A stretch of 6,328 nucleotides of DNA from Clostridia bacterium (lineage in GTDB: Bacteria; Bacillota; Clostridia; Oscillospirales; CAG-272), in NCBI GenBank assembly GCA_017411935.1, contig JAFQPC010000088.1, positions 1 to 6,328 on the forward strand, read 5' to 3'. The translations under genes and the position numbers were made by a program. Shown here in pieces: positions 1 to 5,368 of this stretch. Under the pieces are notes generated by a model. That model saw only the letters and a program-made list of their open reading frames with translations. It did no database searches and was not told the origin of the DNA. Numbering within the stretch: the stretch's first letter is position 1; the number at the start of each line of letters is the position of its first letter.

Positions 1-28
1 TATAAAAATAGGAAGATCGGAGGTTCAT

Positions 29-538
29 ATGTATCCAAAAAGCAACAAAGCCAACGAAAAGGAATTGGATTCGATGCTTCGAAGATTGCCCCACGCGGTC
101 GCGGTGATGAGGGGCAGTGAAGAATATCGCCAGATCCACGGGGTGGTCAAATTCTATCAGGCGAGGAGTGGTGTTTTGGTGGTAGCGGACATTCTTGGGC
201 TTCCCGTCTCAGAGGGGACTTGCGGGGGCGGTATTTTTGCCTTCCATCTCCACGGGGGAACGTCGTGTACGGGAAACGAGGAGGATCCCTTTGCCAACGC
301 GGGGACTCATTACAATCCCGAGAATTGCCCACATCCCGATCACGCGGGGGATATGCCGCCTCTTTTTTGTGTGGGCGATCGAGCATTTCTCGCCTTTCTT
401 ACCGACCGTTTCAGCGTGAATGAGATCCTCGGAAAAACAGTGGTCGTTCACGACGGAGTGGACGATTTTACAACGCAGCCGTCTGGAAACTCGGGCAACA
501 AAATTGCTTGCGGAGTGATCTCAAGAGTCCGACGGTGA
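29..538 (+). CDS. Cu/Zn superoxide dismutase-like protein (SodC family), cytosolic
   Basis: The 169-residue product carries the Cu/Zn superoxide dismutase fold signature; the family converts superoxide to oxygen and hydrogen peroxide. All expected metal ligands can be placed: H73 and H75 in FHLHGG, bridging-type H94 in AGTHYNP, H102, H105 and D108 in CPHPDHAGD, and H141 in VVVHDG. The disulfide pair would be C80 (TSCTG) and C161 (IACGVI). The active-site arginine of the usual GNAGSRLACG motif is lysine here (K158 in GNSGNKIACG). Three extra cysteines (C65, C100, C114) are present. There is no signal peptide or lipobox, so the protein should be cytosolic, unlike the classical periplasmic or secreted SodC. 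The start is set by GGAGG at 19-23, five bases before the ATG. TATAAA at positions 1-6 could be a -10 element, but the window edge hides any -35. No convincing terminator follows. Family assignment is firm; actual dismutase activity is inferred. Confidence 0.9.
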   Translation: MYPKSNKANEKELDSMLRRLPHAVAVMRGSEEYRQIHGVVKFYQARSGVLVVADILGLPVSEGTCGGGIFAFHLHGGTSCTGNEEDPFANAGTHYNPENCPHPDHAGDMPPLFCVGDRAFLAFLTDRFSVNEILGKTVVVHDGVDDFTTQPSGNSGNKIACGVISRVRR

Positions 539-588
539 GAGCGCGACGGTGACGGCAGATTTTTTGCTGTAATTGAATCTTTTTCTAC

Positions 589-617
589 TTTACATTTCTT
601 TTAAAATGTGCTATAAT
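589..617 (+). promoter_or_regulatory. Sigma-70-type promoter of the G1P dehydrogenase/SGNH operon
   Basis: TTTACA (589-594) and a perfect TATAAT (612-617) are separated by 17 bases. A TG at 609-610 gives an extended -10 (TGcTATAAT). Transcription would start near 624, leaving a leader of about 34 bases before the ATG at 658. This shows the operon is transcribed independently of the upstream SodC-like gene. Confidence 0.8.
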
Positions 618-644
618 AACAAATATATAAAATTTGCCGAAAAC

Positions 645-650
645 GAGGGA
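645..650 (+). promoter_or_regulatory. Ribosome binding site that fixes the dehydrogenase start
   Basis: GAGGGA lies seven bases upstream of the ATG at 658. A longer in-frame reading from a TTG at 634 would put this site inside the coding region and leave no purine-rich site before the TTG. The ATG at 658 is therefore the better start. Confidence 0.8.
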
Positions 651-657
651 CTTTACT

Positions 658-1983
658 ATGATTATGGAACAATTGATGAAAATGAATGGGGCACCTTGCG
701 CGTGTGGACGAAACCATGAATTTCGAAGCGAAATTTTGTCGGGGCAGGGAGTGATCCGCTCGCTTCCCGAGATCGTTCGGAATTTCGGTGCAAAAAAGCC
801 CTATCTTCTTTCGGACATCAACACCGACCGTGCCGCCGGCGAGCAGGTACGCCGCCTTTTGGCAGACGCGGAAATTGCATATTCACAGTTCACCTTCTCG
901 GAATCGTGGCTGGAGCCCGACGAGCGAACGGTGGGGGCGGCACTGATGCATCTGCCCAAGGATTGCGATATGATCATCGCGATCGGTTCGGGTGTTCTCA
1001 ATGACACCGCAAAGATGCTTTCGGTACATACGAAGCTTCCGTACGTGATCGTGGCAACGGCACCTTCGATGGACGGGTATGCGTCGATGACCTCGTCGAT
1101 GACGATGGGCGGCTTGAAAATTTCCTTGCCGTCGCGCTGTGCGGACGTGATTCTTGGCGACGTTGATCTTCTGGCGAGCGCTCCGCGAAAGATGCTTGCT
1201 GCGGGGGTAGGCGATATGCTGGCAAAATACGTCAGCATTTGTGAATGGAGAATTGCGGCGCTTGTATGCGGAGAATATTACTGTGAAGAGATCGCAAAGC
1301 TCATTCGTATGGCTCTTCGCGAGATCGTTGATTCCGCTGACCGGCTTTTGGTGGGCGATCCTCATGCGGTCAGTGCGGTCTTTGACGGACTGAGCGCGGG
1401 AAGTGTTGCAATGAACTATGCGGGACTTTCGCGTCCCGCGTCGGGAACAGAGCATTATTTTTCTCACGTTTGGGATATGAGAGGCGCGGAGTTTGGCGAT
1501 ACGGTCGAGCTGCACGGCATTCAGTGCGCGATCGGCACGCTGCTTGCGCTTCGGTTATACGACAAACTCAAGACCGTCACACCCGACCGCGAGCGTGCCA
1601 TTGCCTATGCCGAGAGCTTCGACGTGGACGCGTGGAACGAACGGCTTCGCGCTTTGCTCGGAACGTCGGCAGAGAGTATGATCGCTCTGGAGAAAAAAGA
1701 AGGCAAGTACGACGTAGTGAAGCACCACGAGCGCTTGGAGATCATTCTGGCTCACTGGGATGAAATTCAGCAGATCATTTCCGAGGAGCTTCCAAGTGTA
1801 GAATTTGTGGAATCCTTGATGAAAAAGCTCGGTTTGCCGACCGACGTGCGTGAGATCGGCATTGATCCCGATCTTCTTCCCGAGGTTTTCCTTGCGACCA
1901 AGGATATTCGAGATAAATACGTGCTTTCGCGTCTGCTTTGGGATCTTGGCATTGTCGATGATTTCGCACAAAGCCTAAAGTAA
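658..1983 (+). CDS. araM: sn-glycerol-1-phosphate dehydrogenase (AraM/EgsA-like, Fe-ADH superfamily)
   Basis: This 441-residue protein belongs to the metal-dependent dehydroquinate synthase/iron-alcohol dehydrogenase superfamily, in the branch that interconverts dihydroxyacetone phosphate and sn-glycerol-1-phosphate with NAD(P)H in the cytosol. The nucleotide-binding stretch is IAIGSGVLNDTAK (residues 107-119). TAPSMDGYAS (134-143) is characteristic of AraM/EgsA enzymes. The three metal ligands are D186 (GVGDMLAK), H266 (SGTEHYFSH) and H286 (ELHGIQ). The N-terminus has a CxCGxxH motif (C14, C16, H20), which I recall from Clostridial relatives and whose role is unknown. At 441 residues it is longer than B. 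subtilis AraM (about 394); the extra length is partly a helical C-terminal region. It is the first gene of an operon, 14 bases ahead of the SGNH hydrolase gene. The product could feed G1P into ether-type or phosphoglycerol compounds, but the true substrate and metal (Ni, Zn or Fe) cannot be read from sequence. The symbol follows the family, not proven orthology. Confidence 0.85.
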   Translation: MIMEQLMKMNGAPCACGRNHEFRSEILSGQGVIRSLPEIVRNFGAKKPYLLSDINTDRAAGEQVRRLLADAEIAYSQFTFSESWLEPDERTVGAALMHLPKDCDMIIAIGSGVLNDTAKMLSVHTKLPYVIVATAPSMDGYASMTSSMTMGGLKISLPSRCADVILGDVDLLASAPRKMLAAGVGDMLAKYVSICEWRIAALVCGEYYCEEIAKLIRMALREIVDSADRLLVGDPHAVSAVFDGLSAGSVAMNYAGLSRPASGTEHYFSHVWDMRGAEFGDTVELHGIQCAIGTLLALRLYDKLKTVTPDRERAIAYAESFDVDAWNERLRALLGTSAESMIALEKKEGKYDVVKHHERLEIILAHWDEIQQIISEELPSVEFVESLMKKLGLPTDVREIGIDPDLLPEVFLATKDIRDKYVLSRLLWDLGIVDDFAQSLK

Positions 1984-1997
1984 AAGGATATGTTCTT

Positions 1998-2726
1998 ATG
2001 AAGATCAAAGAAAAAATCTTAATGCAAAAAAGCGGACTTTTGGAGCACGGTTCGATCAATATTGTGATTCTCGGCGACAGCGTCTCGCACGGTGCCTTGA
2101 AGGATGAGATCGACTACGAGGCAGTGTATTGGAATCGCCTACGCAAGAAGCTCAACGCCTTTCGCGATTACGTTCCCGTTAATATGATCTGCGCGGCGAT
2201 CAGTGCAACGCGAGCACCGCAGGCGTTGGAACGGCTGGATCGGCAGGTTCTTTGCCACGAGCCCGATCTTGTGATCGTTTGCTACGGGCTGAATGACGTG
2301 AACGGAACGCTTGACGAGTTCATTACGTCCTTGCGAGAGATCTTTTCGCTTTGCCGTGAGGCGGGGAGCGAGGTCATTTATATGACACCGAATATGCTCA
2401 ATACCTACGTTGCCGAGGACACGAAGCCCGAATATCTCCGTTATGCCGCGCTGATGGCGGAATTTCAGAATGGCGGACGGCTGGATCGCTATATTTCGGC
2501 GGCAATTGATCTTGCCGACGGAATGGGCGTGACGGTGTGCGATTGCTATGCCAAATGGAAAGAGCTTGCCAAGACGCAGGACACGACGATGCTGCTTGCG
2601 AATCGTATCAATCACCCGACGGCAGAGATGCACGAGCTTTTTGCCGAGGAGCTTTACAAGATCATCATCGGCGACGCCGCAAGCGCCGCGAGCGACGAGA
2701 CGGTGTGCATAGAAAAGGGAAAATAA
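1998..2726 (+). CDS. SGNH/GDSL-family hydrolase (probable esterase)
   Basis: This 242-residue protein is a lone SGNH-hydrolase domain with no signal peptide, so it is predicted to be cytosolic. The family removes acyl or acetyl groups from lipids or carbohydrates. Block I is ILGDSVSHG (residues 24-32) with nucleophile S28. Block III is YGLNDVN (96-102) with oxyanion residues G97 and N99. Block V is NRINHP (202-207) with catalytic H206. Two deviations stand out: the usual block II glycine (ISGD-type) is alanine (ISATR, A70), and the acid normally three residues before the histidine (DxxH) is R203. An NxINHP-type block V occurs in related Clostridial proteins as I recall them, so the protein may use a Ser-His dyad and need not be dead. 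The start is supported by AAAAGGA at 1982-1988, nine bases before the ATG. The gene shares its promoter with the G1P dehydrogenase, and its TAA lies in the left arm of the terminator. Substrate unknown. Confidence 0.82.
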   Translation: MKIKEKILMQKSGLLEHGSINIVILGDSVSHGALKDEIDYEAVYWNRLRKKLNAFRDYVPVNMICAAISATRAPQALERLDRQVLCHEPDLVIVCYGLNDVNGTLDEFITSLREIFSLCREAGSEVIYMTPNMLNTYVAEDTKPEYLRYAALMAEFQNGGRLDRYISAAIDLADGMGVTVCDCYAKWKELAKTQDTTMLLANRINHPTAEMHELFAEELYKIIIGDAASAASDETVCIEKGK

Positions 2727-2760
2727 AAATGGGACGGATTTACATCCGTCCCATTTTTAT
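2723..2760. terminator. Bidirectional terminator shared by convergent genes
   Basis: A perfect 17-bp inverted repeat (2723-2739 and 2744-2760) encloses a four-base loop, TTAC. The GC-rich core GGGACGGAT is flanked by an A-run on the left and a T-run on the right, so it can act as an intrinsic terminator in both directions. The left arm contains the TAA (2724-2726) of the SGNH hydrolase gene. The right arm contains the complement of the TAA (2757-2759) of the minus-strand regulator gene. Confidence 0.9.
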
Positions 2761-3002
2761 TCTTCCTCGAAAAGGGCTTCCATCGGAACGCCGAGGATCT
2801 TTGCAATCGTATAGATTTCTTTATCGGTGGCGTTTCGGAGCTGACCCTCAAGCTTCGAGTAGCTTGTTGGGTTCATATCGCATCCCATTACTTGAATTCT
2901 GGCGATGAAATCCTTTTGCTTGATCTCCCGCTCTTTTCGCAGACGCTCGATATTTTTTCCGACCATATTTGCCGTTCCGTATTCTTTTTTTCTTGTTTTC
3001 AT
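2757..3002 (-). CDS. Small XRE/Cro-CI-type helix-turn-helix regulator
   Basis: The 81-residue product is nearly all a five-helix XRE DNA-binding domain. Helix 1 is around residues 16-25 (KNIERLRKER), helix 2 around 29-40, the recognition helix around 44-53 (NPTSYSKLEG), helix 4 around 59-70 (TDKEIYTIAKIL), and a last short helix is at PMEALFEEE. There is no sensor or dimerisation domain beyond this. The ATG at 3000-3002 is chosen because AAGGA lies ten bases upstream (3013-3017 on the plus strand). A longer TTG start at 3059 would add a lysine-rich, non-conserved extension through the likely promoter. The gene diverges from the membrane-protein gene at 3122. The intervening region holds repeated AATTC-N7-GAATT dyads, the natural candidate operators, so autoregulation and repression of the neighbour are likely by inference. 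Regulators of this size are common in mobile and accessory cassettes. Confidence 0.85.
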   Translation of the reverse strand: MKTRKKEYGTANMVGKNIERLRKEREIKQKDFIARIQVMGCDMNPTSYSKLEGQLRNATDKEIYTIAKILGVPMEALFEEE

Positions 3003-3019
3003 CGAAAGTCCGTCCTTTT

Positions 3020-3036
3020 TCTTCTTTTTTAGAATT
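3020..3036. promoter_or_regulatory. Degenerate third operator-like dyad
   Basis: Read on the minus strand this is AATTC, seven bases, then GAAGA. It keeps one perfect half-site (GAATT at 3032-3036, plus strand) and the same spacing as the two perfect dyads, with the other half matching only at TTC. It overlaps the minus-strand TATAAT at 3034-3039, where a bound regulator could affect its own gene. With only one perfect half-site, chance in AT-rich DNA is possible. Confidence 0.35.
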
Positions 3037-3039
3037 ATA
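3034..3039 (-). promoter_or_regulatory. Candidate -10 element for the XRE regulator gene
   Basis: The minus strand reads a perfect TATAAT here, 31 bases ahead of the ATG at 3002. No good -35 is found at normal distance. TTGTCA (3054-3059, minus) is only 14 bases upstream and overlaps the plus-strand TTGACA back to back. The promoter is therefore weak, activator-dependent or misplaced. Confidence 0.35.
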
Positions 3040-3052
3040 TCTCCAAAAAGCC

Positions 3053-3081
3053 TTGACAAAATTCCAAAATAGAATTATAAT
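3053..3081 (+). promoter_or_regulatory. Consensus sigma-70-type promoter of the membrane-protein gene
   Basis: A perfect TTGACA (3053-3058), a 17-base spacer and a perfect TATAAT (3076-3081) sit 41 bases ahead of the ATG at 3122. Transcription would start near 3088. Such a full-consensus promoter should be strong unless repressed; one dyad occupies the spacer and another covers the expected start site. Confidence 0.85.
3060..3076. promoter_or_regulatory. Operator-like dyad 1, between -35 and -10
   Basis: AATTC (3060-3064) and GAATT (3072-3076) form a perfect five-base inverted repeat around seven A/T-rich bases. The site fills the spacer of the consensus promoter and touches the first base of the -10. 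A bound XRE dimer would be expected to exclude RNA polymerase. Assignment to the adjacent regulator is inference from position and repetition. Confidence 0.65.
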
Positions 3082-3087
3082 ATAAAT

Positions 3088-3104
3088 AATTCCAAAAAAG
3101 AATT
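3088..3104. promoter_or_regulatory. Operator-like dyad 2, at the transcription start
   Basis: AATTC (3088-3092), seven bases and GAATT (3100-3104) repeat the architecture of the upstream dyad, including a C followed by an A-run in the centre. The centres are 28 bases apart. It covers the predicted +1 of the membrane-protein transcript and ends just before its ribosome binding site. Confidence 0.65.
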
Positions 3105-3107
3105 AAA

Positions 3108-3113
3108 AAGGGG
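3108..3113 (+). promoter_or_regulatory. Ribosome binding site that fixes the membrane-protein start
   Basis: AAGGGG lies eight bases before the ATG at 3122. An in-frame GTG at 3113 overlaps this site and has nothing suitable upstream, so the ATG is preferred. Confidence 0.75.
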
Positions 3114-3121
3114 TGTTTATT

Positions 3122-3850
3122 ATGAAAAAACTTTTTGTTAGGCAGATTTGGCTGTTGGTGTGTGCTGTGGTAATCTTATTTGTTTTCCTTTCGAGCACGT
3201 TTTACTACGAAATCCAGTACAAGAATCCGGAAAAGAAATACGAGACCGAGATGATCACGATGGAATTCAGTGAATTCTGTATCAACGAAGAAAAGCGACA
3301 GGAATGGATTCAAGAGCATACTCCGGAACATGAATTGGTTGACCATCAGGGACGAATGTTGGAAAACAACGGTATTGGAGCGAAGTCTCGGTATACTCCC
3401 TTTAGTTTTATCGGAGATGTATTTGAGAGATTTTTGGACAACTGTAGATTTGACCTATCTGCTTTGCTTGTGAGTCCGTTTAAAAATCTTTTGGTTTATG
3501 CCGGTTGTTTGGTTCTTAGCTTGGGTTCTTTGTTCCTTTTTGGAAAGGGAATCTATCGAGGAAGTAAAAATCTGTATTTTGGTTGGCGGGTAAAAAAAGG
3601 AAATTATGCCAAAGCTTTTACATCCGTAGAGGGAACAAAACTTTTGTTTGCTCCGATTGGTATTTGGGGAGCTGTTGAATTGTTTCGCTTCTACAATTCG
3701 TATTCTTTGGAAAATTTGTTTTTGATAGAAAATACGATTTCCACGAAATACGCATCAATTTCTCTTCTGGGCTTCTTTATTGGTGTTTTGGCAATTTATT
3801 GGATTGGTTACGCTATCATTGGAAAGGTCGTCAAAGAAAAAAACAATTAA
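3122..3850 (+). CDS. Four-helix membrane protein of unknown function
   Basis: I do not recognise this 242-residue protein. Predicted membrane segments are at about residues 8-27 (WLLVCAVVILFVFLSS), 120-141, 174-191 and 211-234. Residues 28-119 form a soluble, glutamate-rich domain. The N-terminal MKKLFVRQ and the basic loop 142-165 (RVKKGNYAK region) favour N-in, C-in topology, which puts the 28-119 domain outside the cell. There is no lipobox or enzyme motif, and I see no kinase or transporter signature. The gene is AT-rich compared with its neighbours: bases 3121-3180 hold 21 G/C, against 34 in 2161-2220 of the SGNH gene. It is expressed from a full-consensus promoter overlaid with dyads, divergent from the XRE regulator, and closed by its own terminator. 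Together these suggest a laterally acquired two-gene unit. Sensor, immunity or stress roles are possible, but nothing in the sequence decides between them. Confidence 0.8.
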   Translation: MKKLFVRQIWLLVCAVVILFVFLSSTFYYEIQYKNPEKKYETEMITMEFSEFCINEEKRQEWIQEHTPEHELVDHQGRMLENNGIGAKSRYTPFSFIGDVFERFLDNCRFDLSALLVSPFKNLLVYAGCLVLSLGSLFLFGKGIYRGSKNLYFGWRVKKGNYAKAFTSVEGTKLLFAPIGIWGAVELFRFYNSYSLENLFLIENTISTKYASISLLGFFIGVLAIYWIGYAIIGKVVKEKNN

Positions 3851-3856
3851 TAAGTT

Positions 3857-3886
3857 GAAAAAGCAGAGCGTAGTCTCTGCTTTTTC
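3857..3886 (+). terminator. Intrinsic terminator after the membrane-protein gene
   Basis: A perfect 12-bp stem (3857-3868 with 3875-3886), GAAAAAGCAGAG against its complement, closes a six-base loop. The run of five T (3881-3885) lies in the right arm. It starts seven bases after the TAA and separates this transcript from the MFS operon. Confidence 0.85.
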
Positions 3887-3905
3887 TGTTCTTTAGACTT
3901 TTTCG

Positions 3906-3934
3906 TTGCTTTTTTGGCAAAAATATGGTATACT
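3906..3934 (+). promoter_or_regulatory. Extended -10 promoter of the MFS/GDPD operon
   Basis: TATACT (3929-3934) is preceded by TGG, giving an extended -10. A weak -35, TTGCTT (3906-3911), stands 17 bases upstream. Transcription would start near 3941, about 40 bases before the ATG at 3981. TTGGCA at 3914 resembles a -35 better but is only nine bases from the -10. Confidence 0.65.
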
Positions 3935-3980
3935 AATTTTAATAAGAAAACAAGAAAATTCTTTTTGAAAGGAAATCATT

Positions 3981-5363
3981 ATGAAGCTGAATACCAAGAG
4001 AACGGTGCTCGTCGGTATGGCGTTCTTTCTGATCTCTGCCTTTTGGCAGGCATACGACGCGATCGTTCCCCTCATTCTGACCAATCACTTTGGACTTCCG
4101 CAGACGGCATCGGGTGCCGTGATGTCGATCGACAACGTGCTCGCCGTTTTCCTTTTGCCGATCTTCGGTGCGATCTCGGACAAGGTTCAAACAAGACGCG
4201 GACGGCGCACTCCGTTTATCCTCGTCGGCTCGATCGTTGCGATCGCGACTTTTATTGCGCTGACCTTTATTGACAATTATCAGCTCGCCCGCGTAGTAAA
4301 TGCAGGGATCCCCACGCTTTCCGAGGATGCTGAGCTTCTTCGCAAGGCGGCACTGGAGCTGACGATCGCCAACCCCTTGCCTCTCATCGGATTTATCGCA
4401 ACGCTTCTCGTGGTTCTCGTTGCGATGGCGACCTTCCGATCTCCCGCGGTGGCGCTGATGCCTGACGTGACGGTCAAGCCTCTGCGTTCGAAGGCAAACG
4501 CCATCATCAATCTGACGGGCACGGCGGGCGGTATTCTCGTGCTTGTGCTCGGTATGGTCTTTGCTACCTCGAAAAATCACTATATGCAATACACTCCCTA
4601 CGTGATTGCCGTCACGGCGATCATGCTGACGGGACTTGTTATTTTCCTTGTTTCGGTGAAAGAAGTCAAGTGGGCGCGGGAGATGGAAGAAGAATCGCTT
4701 CGTCTGGGACTCGAAGATGCTGCGCCCGAGGAAGGAGAGAAACGAAAGCTTTCGCGTGCGGAGCGTCGTTCGCTGTTGCTCATTCTTGCATCGGTTGCGC
4801 TTTGGTTTATCGGATACAACTCGATCACGAGTAAATACTCGGTCTATGCGACGAATATCCTCGGCTTTGACTTTAATCTTACGCTGATTATCGCGCAGGC
4901 GGCAGCCATTGTTTCCTACATTCCCGTAGGAATTGTTTCGTCGAAGATCGGACGAAAGAAAACGATTCTTGGCGGCGTGGTGATCCTCGCTTCTGCCTTC
5001 TTTATCGGAAACTTTATTACCTCGTCGACTCCCGAGCTGATCATGTATCCTGTCTTTATTCTGGCAGGCATCGGCTGGGCGACGATCAACGTCAACTCCT
5101 TCCCGATGGTTGTCGAGCTGGCGCGTGGCGGTGACGTTGGAAAATACACGGGCTACTATTACACGGCATCGATGGCGGCACAGATCATTGCTCCGATCCT
5201 TTCGGGATTTCTGTACGATCTCTTTGGTATGCGCTACGTTTTCTTCGCGTTTGGCACTGCCTTTGTGGCACTCGCCTTTGTAACGATGTTCTTTGTCAAG
5301 CACGGTGACGCCAAGCCGATCAAAAAAGAGAGCGTTCTTGAAAATCTTGACGTGGAGGACTAA
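3981..5363 (+). CDS. MFS transporter, SLC45/GPH-like sugar carrier type
   Basis: This 460-residue polytopic protein is a major facilitator carrier with two homologous halves. The loop 2-3 motif is GAISDKVQTRRGRRTPF (residues 63-79), which resembles the G-x3-SD-x4-T-x2-GRR-x-PF form of sucrose/glycoside symporters (SLC45/GPH group). Its second-half counterpart is SSKIGRKKT (320-328). RSPAVALMPD (153-162) and TGYYYTASMAAQI (390-402) also recur in Clostridial relatives, as far as I recall. Unusual points are a long, partly hydrophilic segment at about 97-133 between membrane helices and a charged central cytosolic loop (about 227-264) with acidic and then basic runs. The start is supported by GAAAGGA at 3967-3973, seven bases before the ATG. 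The gene is followed after five bases by the GDPD gene. Substrate is unknown. A sugar or glycoside is the family default, and a glycerophosphodiester would fit the neighbour, but no residue proves either. Confidence 0.88.
   Translation: MKLNTKRTVLVGMAFFLISAFWQAYDAIVPLILTNHFGLPQTASGAVMSIDNVLAVFLLPIFGAISDKVQTRRGRRTPFILVGSIVAIATFIALTFIDNYQLARVVNAGIPTLSEDAELLRKAALELTIANPLPLIGFIATLLVVLVAMATFRSPAVALMPDVTVKPLRSKANAIINLTGTAGGILVLVLGMVFATSKNHYMQYTPYVIAVTAIMLTGLVIFLVSVKEVKWAREMEEESLRLGLEDAAPEEGEKRKLSRAERRSLLLILASVALWFIGYNSITSKYSVYATNILGFDFNLTLIIAQAAAIVSYIPVGIVSSKIGRKKTILGGVVILASAFFIGNFITSSTPELIMYPVFILAGIGWATINVNSFPMVVELARGGDVGKYTGYYYTASMAAQIIAPILSGFLYDLFGMRYVFFAFGTAFVALAFVTMFFVKHGDAKPIKKESVLENLDVED
5354..5358 (+). 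promoter_or_regulatory. GDPD ribosome binding site inside the MFS gene
   Basis: GGAGG lies within the last codons of the transporter gene, ten bases ahead of the GDPD ATG at 5369. GGGG at 5364-5367 is too close to that ATG to be the main site. Stop and start are five bases apart, so translational coupling is likely. Confidence 0.65.
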
Positions 5364-5368
5364 GGGGA

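Noticed and set aside
555..571. Possible terminator hairpin after the SodC-like gene (GGCAG, T-run, GCTGT).
   Set aside because: Only three or four pairs can form and the T-run is in the loop instead of after a stem.
634..657. Possible TTG start adding eight residues to the dehydrogenase.
   Set aside because: There is no ribosome binding site before it, and GAGGGA is correctly placed for the ATG at 658.
883..1515. A 210-codon minus-strand open frame opposite the G1P dehydrogenase gene.
   Set aside because: It has no domain signature and lies entirely inside a well-supported plus-strand gene; treated as a shadow.
3003..3059. Possible TTG start extending the XRE regulator by 19 residues.
   Set aside because: The extension is low-complexity lysine-rich and runs through the minus-strand -10 and a dyad. 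The ATG at 3002 has an AAGGA site upstream.
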